Origin: Xanthomonas sp. Leaf131
GTDB lineage: Bacteria > Pseudomonadota > Gammaproteobacteria > Xanthomonadales > Xanthomonadaceae
Assembly (NCBI RefSeq): GCF_001423495.1
Contig: NZ_LMOG01000022.1
Span: 62,001-126,000, forward strand
Direction: 5' to 3'
DNA: 64,000 nucleotides
The position numbers and the translations under genes are program-made. Position 1 is the stretch's first letter; every line of letters begins with the position of its first letter. Below are positions 45,966 through 55,590 of this stretch, piece by piece. The notes beneath the pieces were generated by a model, which saw only the letters and a program-made list of their open reading frames with translations, ran no database searches and was not told the origin of the DNA.

Positions 45966-47849
45966 TCACCAGCCGGCAGGGCGCGCGGTGATTTCCGGTA
46001 CCGCCTGGCGCAGGTCGGCGCCGAACTCGGGATTGCGCATCGTCGCGTCATCGGCGTAACCGTAGAACACGCCTTGCGTGGGTGTGGTGCCTTCGCGCAA
46101 TTCGATGTCGCCACGCACCTGCGTGGTGCCGGCAATGGTGACCGCGCCGAAGGCGCCCGGCCCCATGAAGGCCGTATTGGCCTGCGCATTCGCACCGATC
46201 GTTGCGCCCGGATGCCACACCGTCAGACCGTCCAGCACCGCATTGCCCTGCACGGTGCCGCCCATCACCGTGGCATGGCCGTCGATGCGTGCGTTGCCGA
46301 GCACGTTGCCGGCCAATACGCGCGCACGCGGCCCTACGTACGCGGTGGAGGCGACGTTGGCGGTGCTGGCGACCCAGCCGCCGCCATTGGCGTGGCGGCG
46401 CCCCACCGGGGTGGGCGTGGGCGCGCCGGGCTGGCTGCCGGCCGGTGCGGCGTTGGTGAGCGTCACGCTCCACGGGTAGCGGTAGATCGCGTAGTAGGAC
46501 TGGTCCCACTTGATCTTCTGCATGGTGCTGGGCGCGCCCATCACCATCAGGTACACGGCGCGGTCGCCGCTGTTGCGGGTGACGTTGACGCTGGCCTTGG
46601 CGCCGCGTTGCAAGGCGCTGTAGCGCGCCCGACCGCTGCTGTCGATGCTCACCACGCCCCAGCGCCAGTCCGAATCCGGCAGCGGGATGCTGGCAGGGTC
46701 GGTGGCCAGGCCGGGCAGGGTGGTGACGGCGGGTGCGCTCTGCACCTGGCCTTCGAAGGCGACCGTGAAGCTGGTGGCGCCGCTGGCGGGAATCAGCTGC
46801 ACCAGGTTGTAGCCCCAGCGCTGCGGTGCCCATTCGAACGGCACGCGGTAACGGTTGGCCTGACCGGCGACCGGATCGAGCACGGTCATGCGCAATGCGC
46901 GATCGCGGTTGTCCCAGTCCTGCGTGCGTTGCGGATCGAACGCCACATTGCTGCCATAGCGCGCGCGATACAGCGCGCCCTGATCGCTGCCATCGGGGTT
47001 GGTGTAGTCCCAGTTGACGTTGCGCAGTGCCCAATCGCCGAACACATCGTTCAGTTGCGACTGCGTCCATCCCATGTTGGTGCGGATCACCGTAAATGGA
47101 TCGGCGCTACGCTGCGCCGGATCGCCCGGCTTGGGCGCCTTGGCCCACAGGTCGTTGATGATGGCGTAGCCGTAGCGGTTCTTGAGGTACTCCAGGAACT
47201 GCCAGTTGCAGTAGCGATCGCGGGTGGAGCCCAGATACAGATGCGGGTAGTTCACCAGCATGCTGGAGCAATGCACGTCGCTGGAATGGAATTCCGGGAG
47301 CTGATGGGTCATCCAGTTGGCGTGCGATTCCCAGATCCAGCCGGTGAAGTCCGAGTCGCGCAGGCTCAGCGTCTGGCCTTGCAAGGCGTGCGTGAGTTCG
47401 TGCGCCAGGCCCCAGTGGTCGCGCAGGCCGCCCGGTGCCATCCACATGCCCATGTTGCCACTACCGGTGACCCCGCCGCTCAAACCGAAGCCGGGATCCA
47501 GATGGATGCTGGCCTTGTACTTGGTGGCGCTGGTGCAGGCCGGCTCGGGGAACTGCAGGCGGTTGATGAAGGTGTCCCAGACCATTTCCAGATGCTCGCC
47601 GGCGGCACGCACGTCGGCGCTGGACACGCCATCGCCGTTCCAGCGGAACGCGAAGTGCGTGGTCTCGTAGCGCACCGCTGGCATGCCTGCTTCATTGCTG
47701 CGGGCGACCCAGGTGCCGGCGGTACAACCGGCAGCGCTGGCGGAAGAGGCGGCGCACAGGCCGGTGGCGATCAGACCGGCCATTAGCAGGCCGGTGGTCA
47801 GACGCGGTGTGGGGCGCCGTTGGGGCAGGGCGCGCGATGCGGTGGACAT
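45966..47849 (-). CDS. AvrXca/Svx-like secreted protein with HExxH motif
   Basis: A 627-residue exported protein. The signal peptide ends in ASSASAAGC; the N-terminal part has a zinc-protease-like motif AHELTHALQG (His150, Glu151, His154) and ESHANWMTHQ, followed by a beta-rich middle domain and a C-terminal parallel beta-helix (about 480-590, NVLGNARIDGHATVMGGTVQGNAVLDG) that resembles hexapeptide-type repeats. The architecture fits the AvrXca/Svx group of type II-secreted plant-associated proteins (DUF6055). The start at 47849 is chosen for the signal peptide, though no Shine-Dalgarno precedes it. Assignment to AvrXca/Svx is from memory of the family. Confidence 0.75.
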   Translation of the reverse strand: MSTASRALPQRRPTPRLTTGLLMAGLIATGLCAASSASAAGCTAGTWVARSNEAGMPAVRYETTHFAFRWNGDGVSSADVRAAGEHLEMVWDTFINRLQFPEPACTSATKYKASIHLDPGFGLSGGVTGSGNMGMWMAPGGLRDHWGLAHELTHALQGQTLSLRDSDFTGWIWESHANWMTHQLPEFHSSDVHCSSMLVNYPHLYLGSTRDRYCNWQFLEYLKNRYGYAIINDLWAKAPKPGDPAQRSADPFTVIRTNMGWTQSQLNDVFGDWALRNVNWDYTNPDGSDQGALYRARYGSNVAFDPQRTQDWDNRDRALRMTVLDPVAGQANRYRVPFEWAPQRWGYNLVQLIPASGATSFTVAFEGQVQSAPAVTTLPGLATDPASIPLPDSDWRWGVVSIDSSGRARYSALQRGAKASVNVTRNSGDRAVYLMVMGAPSTMQKIKWDQSYYAIYRYPWSVTLTNAAPAGSQPGAPTPTPVGRRHANGGGWVASTANVASTAYVGPRARVLAGNVLGNARIDGHATVMGGTVQGNAVLDGLTVWHPGATIGANAQANTAFMGPGAFGAVTIAGTTQVRGDIELREGTTPTQGVFYGYADDATMRNPEFGADLRQAVPEITARPAGW

Positions 47850-48044
47850 GGGAGGTTCTCGCGAGAGGATGGGATGCGCGCACGCAGCCGCACACACGCA
47901 GGGCTGCGCGGTGTCGAAAGAACCTGTGGGATGGCCGCCGGCTGCGGTGGCCGCGCAAGTGTGCGTAGCCACGCAACGTGCGCAATTGCTTTGCTTAGGT
48001 ATTTTTCAGAACTGCAACGTGCGCATCGCTCGCGTTGTGGCGCG

Positions 48045-49025
48045 CTACGCGATCTGCAACCGGCGCCGGTACGCGGCCGGGCTGGCCTGGGCCAGCACGC
48101 GAAAATGCCGGCGGAACGATTCCAGCGAGCCGAAGCCGGCGCGCTCGGCGATCCAGTGCAGTGGGCGGTCGGTGGTTTCCAGCAGCTCGCGTGCCAGCGC
48201 CACGCGTTCGCGGATTACCCAGTCGATCGGCGACAACCCGGTGGCTTCGAGAAACTGCCGCTGCAAGGTGCGCTGGCTGAGCGCGGCGCGTTCGGCCAGG
48301 CTGGCCAGGGTGTGCGGTTGATCCAGATGGCTGCGGACCCACTCGGTGAGCACGGCCAGCCGGTTCGGTTCGCCGAGCGGGATCGAACGGTTGACCAACT
48401 GGCTGCGTTCGCCATCGCGCCACGGTGCCAGCACCAGCCGTTGTGCGACCAGGTTGGCCACATGCGTGCCGTAATCCTTGCGCACCATGTGCAGCAGCAT
48501 GTCCATGCCGGTGGCCGAGCCGGCCGAGGTGAGGATGCTGCCGGTGTCGACATACAGCACGTTGGCGCGCACCTCGATGGCGGGAAAGCGGCTGGCGAGC
48601 AGATCGGTGAGCCGCCAGTGGGTGGTGGCGCTGCGGCCATCCAGCAGGCCGGCATAGGCCAGCACGAAAGCGCCCGAGCAGATCGAGGCCAGCCGCGCGC
48701 CGCGTGCGTGGGCGGCGCGCAGCTTGTCCAGCAGTGCTGCGGGTGGGCATTCGTCGGGACTGCGCCAGCCGGGGATCACGATCACGTCTGCATCGTCGAG
48801 CCGGTCCAGCGTGGCCGGTGCCTGCAACAGGCAGCCGCCCAGCGTCTTCAACGCGCCCGGCTCGCATGCGCACACCACGCTGCGATACCACTCCACCTTC
48901 AGCTCGGGGCGTTGCGGCGCAAATAGCCCGACTGCGCAGCCGAACTCGAACAGGCCAAGTTGCTGGTAGGCCAAAATCGCGACCAGGGGCGCGGTGGTGA
49001 CGTGGGGGGAGTCGGGTTCGCTCAT
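48045..49025 (-). CDS. GlxA-type AraC family transcriptional regulator
   Basis: A 326-residue regulator with an N-terminal DJ-1/PfpI-like amidotransferase-fold domain (about 12-190, LASICSGAFVLAYAGLLDG) and a C-terminal AraC DNA-binding domain (about 220-320, HTLASLAERAALSQRTLQRQF, IAERAGFGSLESFRRHF). GlxA-like regulators sense small nitrogen- or sulphur-containing metabolites. The true start is at 49025; upstream in-frame codons are not family-like. It is divergent from the next TonB receptor and may control it. Confidence 0.88.
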   Translation of the reverse strand: MSEPDSPHVTTAPLVAILAYQQLGLFEFGCAVGLFAPQRPELKVEWYRSVVCACEPGALKTLGGCLLQAPATLDRLDDADVIVIPGWRSPDECPPAALLDKLRAAHARGARLASICSGAFVLAYAGLLDGRSATTHWRLTDLLASRFPAIEVRANVLYVDTGSILTSAGSATGMDMLLHMVRKDYGTHVANLVAQRLVLAPWRDGERSQLVNRSIPLGEPNRLAVLTEWVRSHLDQPHTLASLAERAALSQRTLQRQFLEATGLSPIDWVIRERVALARELLETTDRPLHWIAERAGFGSLESFRRHFRVLAQASPAAYRRRLQIA

Positions 49026-49214
49026 GCTTGGTATTAGGCCGCGTTTGCAGCGCATCGCGACGTTGCAGACAGCCTGCAGTGGTGACCAGTGGTTGTGACC
49101 ACATCGCCAATGGATATGTGGCTGGCGCGATGTTGCCAGCGGTTGTCGTGCGCACCGATGGTGGCAGGCGCGCGCAACGCCTTGAATGGACGGCATCCCG
49201 TTCAAGGCACACCA

Positions 49215-51749
49215 ATGCGCCGATTCCGTCCGTGGCTGCTGCTCGCAGCGCCGTTGTTGTCCGATCCCGCCAATGCCGCGCCGGCCGACGCGCCTGCGGC
49301 CGCTGCCGCCACCTTGGACACGGTGCTGGTGACCGGCTCGCGCAGCAGCACGCGCACGGTCAAGAACAGTTCCACCCCGATCGATGTGGTGTCGGCGCAG
49401 GAGTTGGTGGCGACCGGGCAGGGCAATCTGTTGGACGCACTGCAACGGACCTTGCCGTCACTGAGCCAGGTGGGTGGCTACCAGAGCGATCAGGAAAGCC
49501 TGGTGCGCGGCTATCAGCTACGCAATCTGTCGCCGGGTTACACCTTGGTGCTGATCAACGGCAAACGGCGCAACGCCAGCGCCTATGTCAGCGGCGCCAA
49601 CGGTGGTGGATTTCCCGGCCATGCCTGGGCCGATCTGGCGTTGATTCCGATTGCGGCGATCGACCGGGTGGAAGTGCTGCGCGATGGTGCTTCGGCGATC
49701 TATGGCTCCGATGCGATCGCCGGTGTGGTCAACATCCTGCTCAAGGCCCAGGCCAGCGGCGGCAGCGCCTCGCTGGAGAGCGGCAGCAGCAGCGATGGCG
49801 ATGGCAGCCGCACCAGCGTGCGCGGCAACCTGGGGCTGCCGTGGGGCGACGATGGCTTCGTCAATCTCTCAGCCGAACGCACCCGCCAGCACAGCGCGAT
49901 CCGGCCATTGACCTATCAACCGGACTATTTGAGTTATCCGGCCATCGGCGCCGATGGCCGCCTGGTCGCACTCGGCAGTTACAACAGCCTGCCGGCCGGC
50001 GCCACGCGCAACCCGGCCGAGGCCAGCCGCGATGCGCAGGCCAACCGCATCTACAGTTCGGCCGATTACGCGCTGACCAGTGCGGCAGTGAACGCAGGGC
50101 GCGGCCTGGGCGATGCGCTGCAGGTCTATGTCACCGGCACTGCCAGCGATCGCACCGCCAGCGCGGCGCAGAACTTCCGCCAGCCGGCGACGATCTTCGG
50201 TGTCTACGATGCGGCCGGTGTGCTGACGGTGTGGCCGGATGGGTTCTCGCCATCGATCCAGAGCAAGGAGCAGCAGTACAACGGTACTGCAGGATTCAAG
50301 GGCGCGCTGGCCGGTTGGGACTACGACGCCAGCGTGACCTACAACCGCGACACCATCCGCACCTACACGCGCGATTCGGTCAACTTCTCGCTGGCGTATC
50401 CGGGCGCGCCGACCGATTTCTATGACGGCAAGGTCGATTATCTGCAGCAACTGGCGAATCTGGATCTGCGCCGCGCCATCGCGCTGCCGGCGCTGGCTTC
50501 GCCGGTGGAGCTGAGCGCCGGGCTGGAATATCAGCACGAAGACTATCGGCGCGCGCCCGGTCAGTGGGAGTCGTACACCGGCTTCGGCGCGGCCGCATTC
50601 ATCGGCTTTGCGCCGGCCGATGCGGCCGATGCCACGCGCAACAGCAAGGCGGCCTACCTGGGCGCCTCGGCCAATCTCACCGAGCGCTGGTTCGTGGATG
50701 CGGCGGTGCGTTACGAAGACCATTCCGACTTCGGCGATGTCACCACCGGGCGTCTGTCCACCCGCCTGGATGTCAACGACAGCATCGGCGTGCGTGCGAC
50801 GGTGAGCAACGGCTTTCATGCACCGGGATTGGCCGCGCGCTATTACCAGGTCACCGGCAATTGCCCGTGCGGTACGACGCTGGTGGCGCAGGTGGATTCG
50901 CCGGTCGCACGCGTGCTGGGAGCGAGCGATCTGCGCCCGGAGAAGGCGCGCAACTACAGCGTGGGCTTGACCTTCGATCCGTTGCAGAACGTGCATGCGG
51001 CCGTGGATGTGTATCAGATCGACATCCGCGACCAGCTCGGGCAATCCAGCCAGATCGGTTACAACGCGCTGGATCCAGCCAACGTGGTCGACTACGGCAA
51101 CAGCCCATTGAGCGCCGCGCAGCAGGCCACCATCGATGGCTTGTTGGGCAGCGCCGGTATCGCCATTCCGTCGGGCGAGGCCTATTACGTGAGTTACTTC
51201 ACCAACATTGGCGACACCCGTACGCGCGGGGTGGAGCTCACGCTGGAAGCCACCCAAGACACCGACTGGGGACGTCTGCGTTACACCTATGCGGCCAACG
51301 CCGGGCGCACCGAAATCACTCAGGTACGCGGTGTGCCGGGTGCGCTGCAGGGCTTGCCCAACATCGGCCTGCTCACCGAAACCAGCGAGTATGCGTTGCG
51401 CTATCGCTCGCCCATCTACACCCAGGTGGCCGGCGTGTCGTGGAGTCAGGGGCGGTGGAGCGCCAACCTCAATCTCAATTATCTCGGCCCGCTCAAGCGG
51501 CTGACCAACGGGCAGAAATATCAGTTGAGCCCGGTGTTGGTGAGCAATCTCAGTGGTAGCTACACAATTGGTAATGGTTGGAGCGTGGATGCCGGTGTGG
51601 ACAACCTCGGCGACAAGCGCACACGCAAGATTCCCGAGGCCGCGCGTAACGCCAGCCAGCGCGCCAGCACCACCTTCACCTACGAATACGGCGACGTGCT
51701 CGGCACCGTGGGGACGTATTGGTTTGGCCGCATCAACTATCGCTTCTGA
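49215..51749 (+). CDS. TonB-dependent receptor
   Basis: An 844-residue outer-membrane receptor. The signal peptide is MRRFRPWLLLAAPLLSDPANA; a TonB box-like LDTVLVTGSR follows and the plug runs to about 180 with GYTLVLINGKRRNAS and VEVLRDGASAIYGSDAIAGVVNILLK, then a barrel with a C-terminal RINYRF. The plug motifs are shared with the receptor at 62271, so they belong to the same subclass. It precedes the cysteine-conjugate salvage cluster, with an 860-bp repeat region between. Confidence 0.92.
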   Translation: MRRFRPWLLLAAPLLSDPANAAPADAPAAAAATLDTVLVTGSRSSTRTVKNSSTPIDVVSAQELVATGQGNLLDALQRTLPSLSQVGGYQSDQESLVRGYQLRNLSPGYTLVLINGKRRNASAYVSGANGGGFPGHAWADLALIPIAAIDRVEVLRDGASAIYGSDAIAGVVNILLKAQASGGSASLESGSSSDGDGSRTSVRGNLGLPWGDDGFVNLSAERTRQHSAIRPLTYQPDYLSYPAIGADGRLVALGSYNSLPAGATRNPAEASRDAQANRIYSSADYALTSAAVNAGRGLGDALQVYVTGTASDRTASAAQNFRQPATIFGVYDAAGVLTVWPDGFSPSIQSKEQQYNGTAGFKGALAGWDYDASVTYNRDTIRTYTRDSVNFSLAYPGAPTDFYDGKVDYLQQLANLDLRRAIALPALASPVELSAGLEYQHEDYRRAPGQWESYTGFGAAAFIGFAPADAADATRNSKAAYLGASANLTERWFVDAAVRYEDHSDFGDVTTGRLSTRLDVNDSIGVRATVSNGFHAPGLAARYYQVTGNCPCGTTLVAQVDSPVARVLGASDLRPEKARNYSVGLTFDPLQNVHAAVDVYQIDIRDQLGQSSQIGYNALDPANVVDYGNSPLSAAQQATIDGLLGSAGIAIPSGEAYYVSYFTNIGDTRTRGVELTLEATQDTDWGRLRYTYAANAGRTEITQVRGVPGALQGLPNIGLLTETSEYALRYRSPIYTQVAGVSWSQGRWSANLNLNYLGPLKRLTNGQKYQLSPVLVSNLSGSYTIGNGWSVDAGVDNLGDKRTRKIPEAARNASQRASTTFTYEYGDVLGTVGTYWFGRINYRF

Positions 51750-51939
51750 CCACGTCTGCATCCGGTGTCGTTTGGATGTTCCCACATCGCATTGGTTGAG
51801 GGAGCTGTGGCTAAGCTGCGGATCATTCGCCTTGCAAGAGATCTGTTCGCAAGGCTCGATTACTTCGAGACACAGCACAACGGAGATTTGGAGTCGTAGC
51901 TGGGTTTAGATGTAGTCGAAAGCTGAGTCGGTCGAGGGC

Positions 51940-52042
51940 GCGGTGCCCTCACCGCTTGCAGGACACGCCGTGAACCCGTCCCTGGGGGCTCGGTGGCGGC
52001 ATCCATGCCGCCACACGGTCCCGCAAGCGGCGAGGACACCGC
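51940..52042. repeat. Imperfect palindromic repeat unit
   Basis: Outer 25-bp arms (51940-51964 and 52018-52042, three mismatches) enclose the perfect palindrome GTGGCGGCAT-CC-ATGCCGCCAC (51993-52014). It is of the same general design as the unit at 52182-52283 but with different arm sequence. Confidence 0.88.
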
Positions 52043-52181
52043 ACCAGAGAGTTGGTCGGTAGTTTTCTTAAAAGCTTGTCCGTTGCTCGGCTTGCATTTG
52101 CACACTGATCGGACGCGCCGTCATCCAGCAACGCACGTCATGCCTTGCTTGCAACCATGCAGACCGACACTCTCGACTGGT

Positions 52182-52283
52182 CCTTGCCCGCTCACCGTCG
52201 CGGGACCTTACGCGGCATGGATGCCGCGTAAGAGCTTACATGGACGTACTTGCAGCGTGTCCCGCGATGGTGAGCGGACAAGG
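52182..52283. repeat. Palindromic repeat unit, copy B of the 105-bp family
   Basis: Outer arms 52182-52206 and 52259-52283 pair with two mismatches; inside is the perfect palindrome CTTACGCGGCAT-GG-ATGCCGCGTAAG (52207-52232). The stretch 52202-52306 is the inverted copy of 42995-43099. Confidence 0.92.
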
Positions 52284-52607
52284 GCCCTGCATCCAAGCCG
52301 CAGATCACCCGCTCTGCAATCAACGCACACACAGCGTCCAAATCCTCCCAAGACAACCACCACCTCACGCTCTTGTCGCGCGCGTTCCGACGCGTGACGC
52401 GCGCCACTTTTCGCCTGGGCGCGCGACCGGCTTCTGTCGCATGCATAACTCAAAGCAGTCAGGTCATTGCCAACGGCCATTTCGTTGGCCGCATCTGACC
52501 GGACATTGTCGATTTGTGGCGCGATCTGCGCGCTGGCGGTCACTAGGCTGGAAACACCACGCATCGCCTTGGTGTCGATGCTTCCACGTAGCGAGGACGC
52601 CACCCCC

Positions 52608-52985
52608 ATGTCTGCTTTGTCCACGTCCGATCTATCGACGTCCAAACCGATCTTGTTGTTGCTGGAACACGATTTCGAAGATCCCAGGTTTGCCGGGCAG
52701 CGGTTTTTCTGTCGGCATGGCTTGTTGCTGGAAGGCGCGCTGTCGGGCATCGATGGATTGCGCGACCGGCTGGAAGTGCGTCGGGTCGGCTTTCCGCGGC
52801 CGCGTCGCGATGTGATCGGCCTGGTCGGCGAGAGCGATCAATCGCTGCCCAAGCTGGTGCTGCCTTCCGGTGTGCACAGCACCCATGCAAGCGGTGAGCA
52901 CGCCACACGCCAATACGTCTCCGGCAGCGAACCGATCCTTGCCACGTTGGCGGAGTTGTACGCGATTCCGCAGCTGCATCCCTGA
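52608..52985 (+). CDS. DUF3088-type small protein
   Basis: A 125-residue soluble protein, MSALSTSDLSTSKPILLLLE and onward, with FFCRHGLLLEGAL, VGFPRPRRDVIGLVGE and SDQSLPKLVL segments that match my recollection of DUF3088, often encoded next to flavin-dependent oxidoreductases. The pattern suggests a thioredoxin-like fold (F-C-R-H near the N-terminus), which is inference. The ATG at 52608 is chosen; the frame is open upstream. It starts the cluster that runs to 60247. Confidence 0.6.
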   Translation: MSALSTSDLSTSKPILLLLEHDFEDPRFAGQRFFCRHGLLLEGALSGIDGLRDRLEVRRVGFPRPRRDVIGLVGESDQSLPKLVLPSGVHSTHASGEHATRQYVSGSEPILATLAELYAIPQLHP

Positions 52986-53094
52986 CAACTGGCGCCAACA
53001 CCTGGGCAATCGATCGCAACGCGCTCGAACTCACCCACGCAATCACCGACACGTCGCGCTGGCGGCAGTCCTCTTCTTCCAACGCGGCAGGGCC

Positions 53095-54153
53095 ATGAGC
53101 TATCTCCTCAGCATTCTCGACAAGAGCTACATCCCCGACGGCGGCACTGCGGCGCAGGCGCTACGCGATAGCGTGGCATTGGCGCAGCTGGCCGAAGCGC
53201 TGGGCTATCACCGTTACTGGTTTGCCGAGCATCACGCCACCACCCAACTGGCCAGCCCTGCACCGGAAGTGCTGGCGGCTTATGTGCTGGCGCAGACCGC
53301 GCGTATCCGAGTCGGCACCGGCGGGGTGATGTTGCGTCACTACGCGCCGTACAAGGTGGCCGAATTGTTCAACCTGCTGGCCACGCTGGCGCCGGACCGC
53401 GTGGACCTGGGCGTGGGCAAGGCACCGGGCGGTTTGCCGGCCTCCACCCGCGCGCTGGCCGATGGCCGCCTGGGCACGGCCGACTTTGCGCGGCAATTGA
53501 CCGATCTGGAAGGTTTTCTGTCGAACACGCTGCCGGCGGAGCATCCGCATGCGGCGGCCATTGCCACACCGCACCCGGCGCAGGCGCCGCAGCGCTTTTT
53601 GCTCGGTGCCAGCCCGGAAAGCGCCACCCTGGCCGCGCAATTGGGTTGGCAGTTCGTCTATGCCGGTCACTTCGATGGCGACCACGCGCATATCGAACGC
53701 GCGTTCGATGCGTATCGGCGCGGCAGCAGTTTGCAACCGTTGCTGGCGGTGGTGGCGTTCGCTGCGCAAACGGCCGAAGCGGCAGCGCAGCATGTGGGTG
53801 CGCTGCGGCTGTATCGCGTGCAGCTTGGTGCCGGGCAGAGCGTCAACCTGCCCAATGCGGAAGCCGCTGCCGAATACGCGCGCCAGGTTGGGGTGAGCGA
53901 TTACCAGCTGGAAGAACTGCGCCCCAGCGTGTTGTCCGGCACTGGCGAGCAGGTGCACGCGCAGTTGGAACTGCTGCATCGCCGCTTCGGCGTGGGCGAG
54001 TTCGTCATCGATGCACCGGTGGCCGATGCACAGGCACGCCGTACCTCGCTGGAATTGCTCGCACGTAGCGCACCACACACCGCTGCACTGAGCGTCCGCG
54101 ATGCAGCGACTCGCAGCGTGGCGCAACCCATTGCCGAGCACGCGTTGTCGTGA
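53095..54153 (+). CDS. Luciferase-like (LLM) flavin-dependent monooxygenase, MsnO8-type
   Basis: A 352-residue bacterial-luciferase-family oxidoreductase. Signatures are YHRYWFAEHHATTQLASPAPEVL, IRVGTGGVMLRHYAPYKVAE and APDRVDLGVGKAPGG, typical of the MsnO8/YtmO-like LLM subgroup. It uses reduced FMN and oxygen. In this setting it is a candidate for oxygenating an N-acetylated S-substituted cysteine. The ATG at 53095 is preceded by GCAGGGCC; the upstream in-frame codons overlap the preceding gene and are discounted. Confidence 0.85.
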   Translation: MSYLLSILDKSYIPDGGTAAQALRDSVALAQLAEALGYHRYWFAEHHATTQLASPAPEVLAAYVLAQTARIRVGTGGVMLRHYAPYKVAELFNLLATLAPDRVDLGVGKAPGGLPASTRALADGRLGTADFARQLTDLEGFLSNTLPAEHPHAAAIATPHPAQAPQRFLLGASPESATLAAQLGWQFVYAGHFDGDHAHIERAFDAYRRGSSLQPLLAVVAFAAQTAEAAAQHVGALRLYRVQLGAGQSVNLPNAEAAAEYARQVGVSDYQLEELRPSVLSGTGEQVHAQLELLHRRFGVGEFVIDAPVADAQARRTSLELLARSAPHTAALSVRDAATRSVAQPIAEHALS

Positions 54154-54235
54154 TGCTGATGCCTAAGCGCGCGGTCAGTGCCGCACTGCCATCGACCGCG
54201 CTACCGAAGTCCCCTATTCCACAAGGATTGCCGCG

Positions 54236-55579
54236 ATGAGTACCACGCCACGTCCCATTCCCTTCGGCATCATGTTGCACGGCGCCGGCGGTCATATGAA
54301 CGCCTGGAAGCACCCGTCCGTGCCTGCCGATGCCAGCGTCAATCTGGCGTATTACATCGCCATCGCACGCAAGGCCGAAGCCAGCGGGATCGCGTTCGCC
54401 TTCGTCGCCGACGGGCTGTACATCAACGAGAAATCGATTCCGCATTTTCTCAATCGTTTCGAACCGATCACCATCCTGTCGGCGCTGGCCACCGCCACGA
54501 CGACGATTGGTTTGGCCGGCACCTTGTCCACCTCCTACAGCGACCCGTTCACCGTGGCGCGGCAGTTCGCCTCGCTGGATCTGATCAGCGGCGGACGTGC
54601 CGGCTGGAACGTGGTGACCTCGCCGCTGGAAGGCTCGGCACGCAACTACAGCCGCGCCCATCCCGAGCATGCGCTGCGCTATCAGATTGCCGACGAATAC
54701 CTGGAGGTGGTGCAGGGCTTGTGGGATTCGTGGGACGACGCTGCGTTCGTGCGCGACCGCGTGGGCGGTGCGTTTTTCGATGCAGACAAGTTCCGTCGTC
54801 TGGACCACAAGGGCCGCTTTTTCCAGGTCGAAGGGCCGTTGAACATCCAGCGCTCGCCGCAGGGGCAGCCGGTGATCTTTCAGGCCGGCGCCTCCGACGA
54901 TGGCATCGGCCTGGCCGGCAAATATGCCGATGCGGTATTCACCCATGCGCCGTCATTGGAAGACACGCGTGCGTTTACGCAGCGAGTGAAGAATGCGGCG
55001 ATCGCGCATGGCCGTAGCGCGGCCGACGTGAAGATCTTCCCCGGCATCGGCCCCATCGTCGGCAACACGGCTGAAGAGGCCGAAGCCAAGTACCAGCAGA
55101 TCGCCGCACTGGCCGATATCGACGAGGCGCTGGCGTATCTGGGGCGCTTTTTCGACCACCACGATTTCAGCCAGTACGCCCTGGATGCGCCGTTCCCGGA
55201 GCTGGGCGATCTCGGTGCCAACAGCTTCCGTTCCACCACCGACAAGATCAAACACGATGCGCGCTCGCAGGGATTGACGCTGCGTCAGGTGGCGCTGGAA
55301 GCGGTGAGCCCGCGGCCGCAGTTCATCGGCACCGGCGAGCAGGTGGCCGACGCGTTGATCCGTTGGTTCGATGCCGGCGCCAGCGACGGCTTCATTCTTG
55401 GGTTCGCCGTGCAGACGCAGGGCCTGGACGATTTCGTGGCGCAGGTGTTGCCGGTGCTGGAAGCGCGCGGCTATTTCCAACGCACACCGCCAGGGGTGAC
55501 GCTGCGCGATCATCTTGGGTTGCCGTACAAGGCCAGCCGTTACGCGCCAGTGGCCGATGCCGCGCGCAAAGCCGGTTGA
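54236..55579 (+). CDS. LLM flavin-dependent monooxygenase, NtaA/SnaA/DszA family
   Basis: A 447-residue monooxygenase of the NtaA/SnaA/DszA group ([23 protein letters not shown] equivalent near the N-terminus, [55 protein letters not shown]). Relatives cleave C-N or C-S bonds using FMNH2. It resembles B. subtilis YtnJ/YxeK, which act on S-modified N-acetylcysteine. It lies 82 bp after the first LLM gene and 11 bp before the M20 gene. Confidence 0.9.
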   Translation: MSTTPRPIPFGIMLHGAGGHMNAWKHPSVPADASVNLAYYIAIARKAEASGIAFAFVADGLYINEKSIPHFLNRFEPITILSALATATTTIGLAGTLSTSYSDPFTVARQFASLDLISGGRAGWNVVTSPLEGSARNYSRAHPEHALRYQIADEYLEVVQGLWDSWDDAAFVRDRVGGAFFDADKFRRLDHKGRFFQVEGPLNIQRSPQGQPVIFQAGASDDGIGLAGKYADAVFTHAPSLEDTRAFTQRVKNAAIAHGRSAADVKIFPGIGPIVGNTAEEAEAKYQQIAALADIDEALAYLGRFFDHHDFSQYALDAPFPELGDLGANSFRSTTDKIKHDARSQGLTLRQVALEAVSPRPQFIGTGEQVADALIRWFDAGASDGFILGFAVQTQGLDDFVAQVLPVLEARGYFQRTPPGVTLRDHLGLPYKASRYAPVADAARKAG

Positions 55580-55590
55580 GGGAGCAGGCC

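Larger units (their letters stand above)
51750..52607. other. Repeat-rich intergenic region
   Basis: About 860 bp after the TonB receptor. It contains two palindromic repeat units (51940-52042 and 52182-52283) and no credible gene. The remainder has no recognisable coding signal; the promoter of the following cluster should lie within the last 150 bp. Confidence 0.6.

Noticed and set aside
51993..52397. Frame of 134 residues in the palindromic repeats
   Set aside because: Nearly the same peptide appears in the other repeat copy at 42889-43101; it comes from the repeat itself, has no ribosome binding site and no known family.
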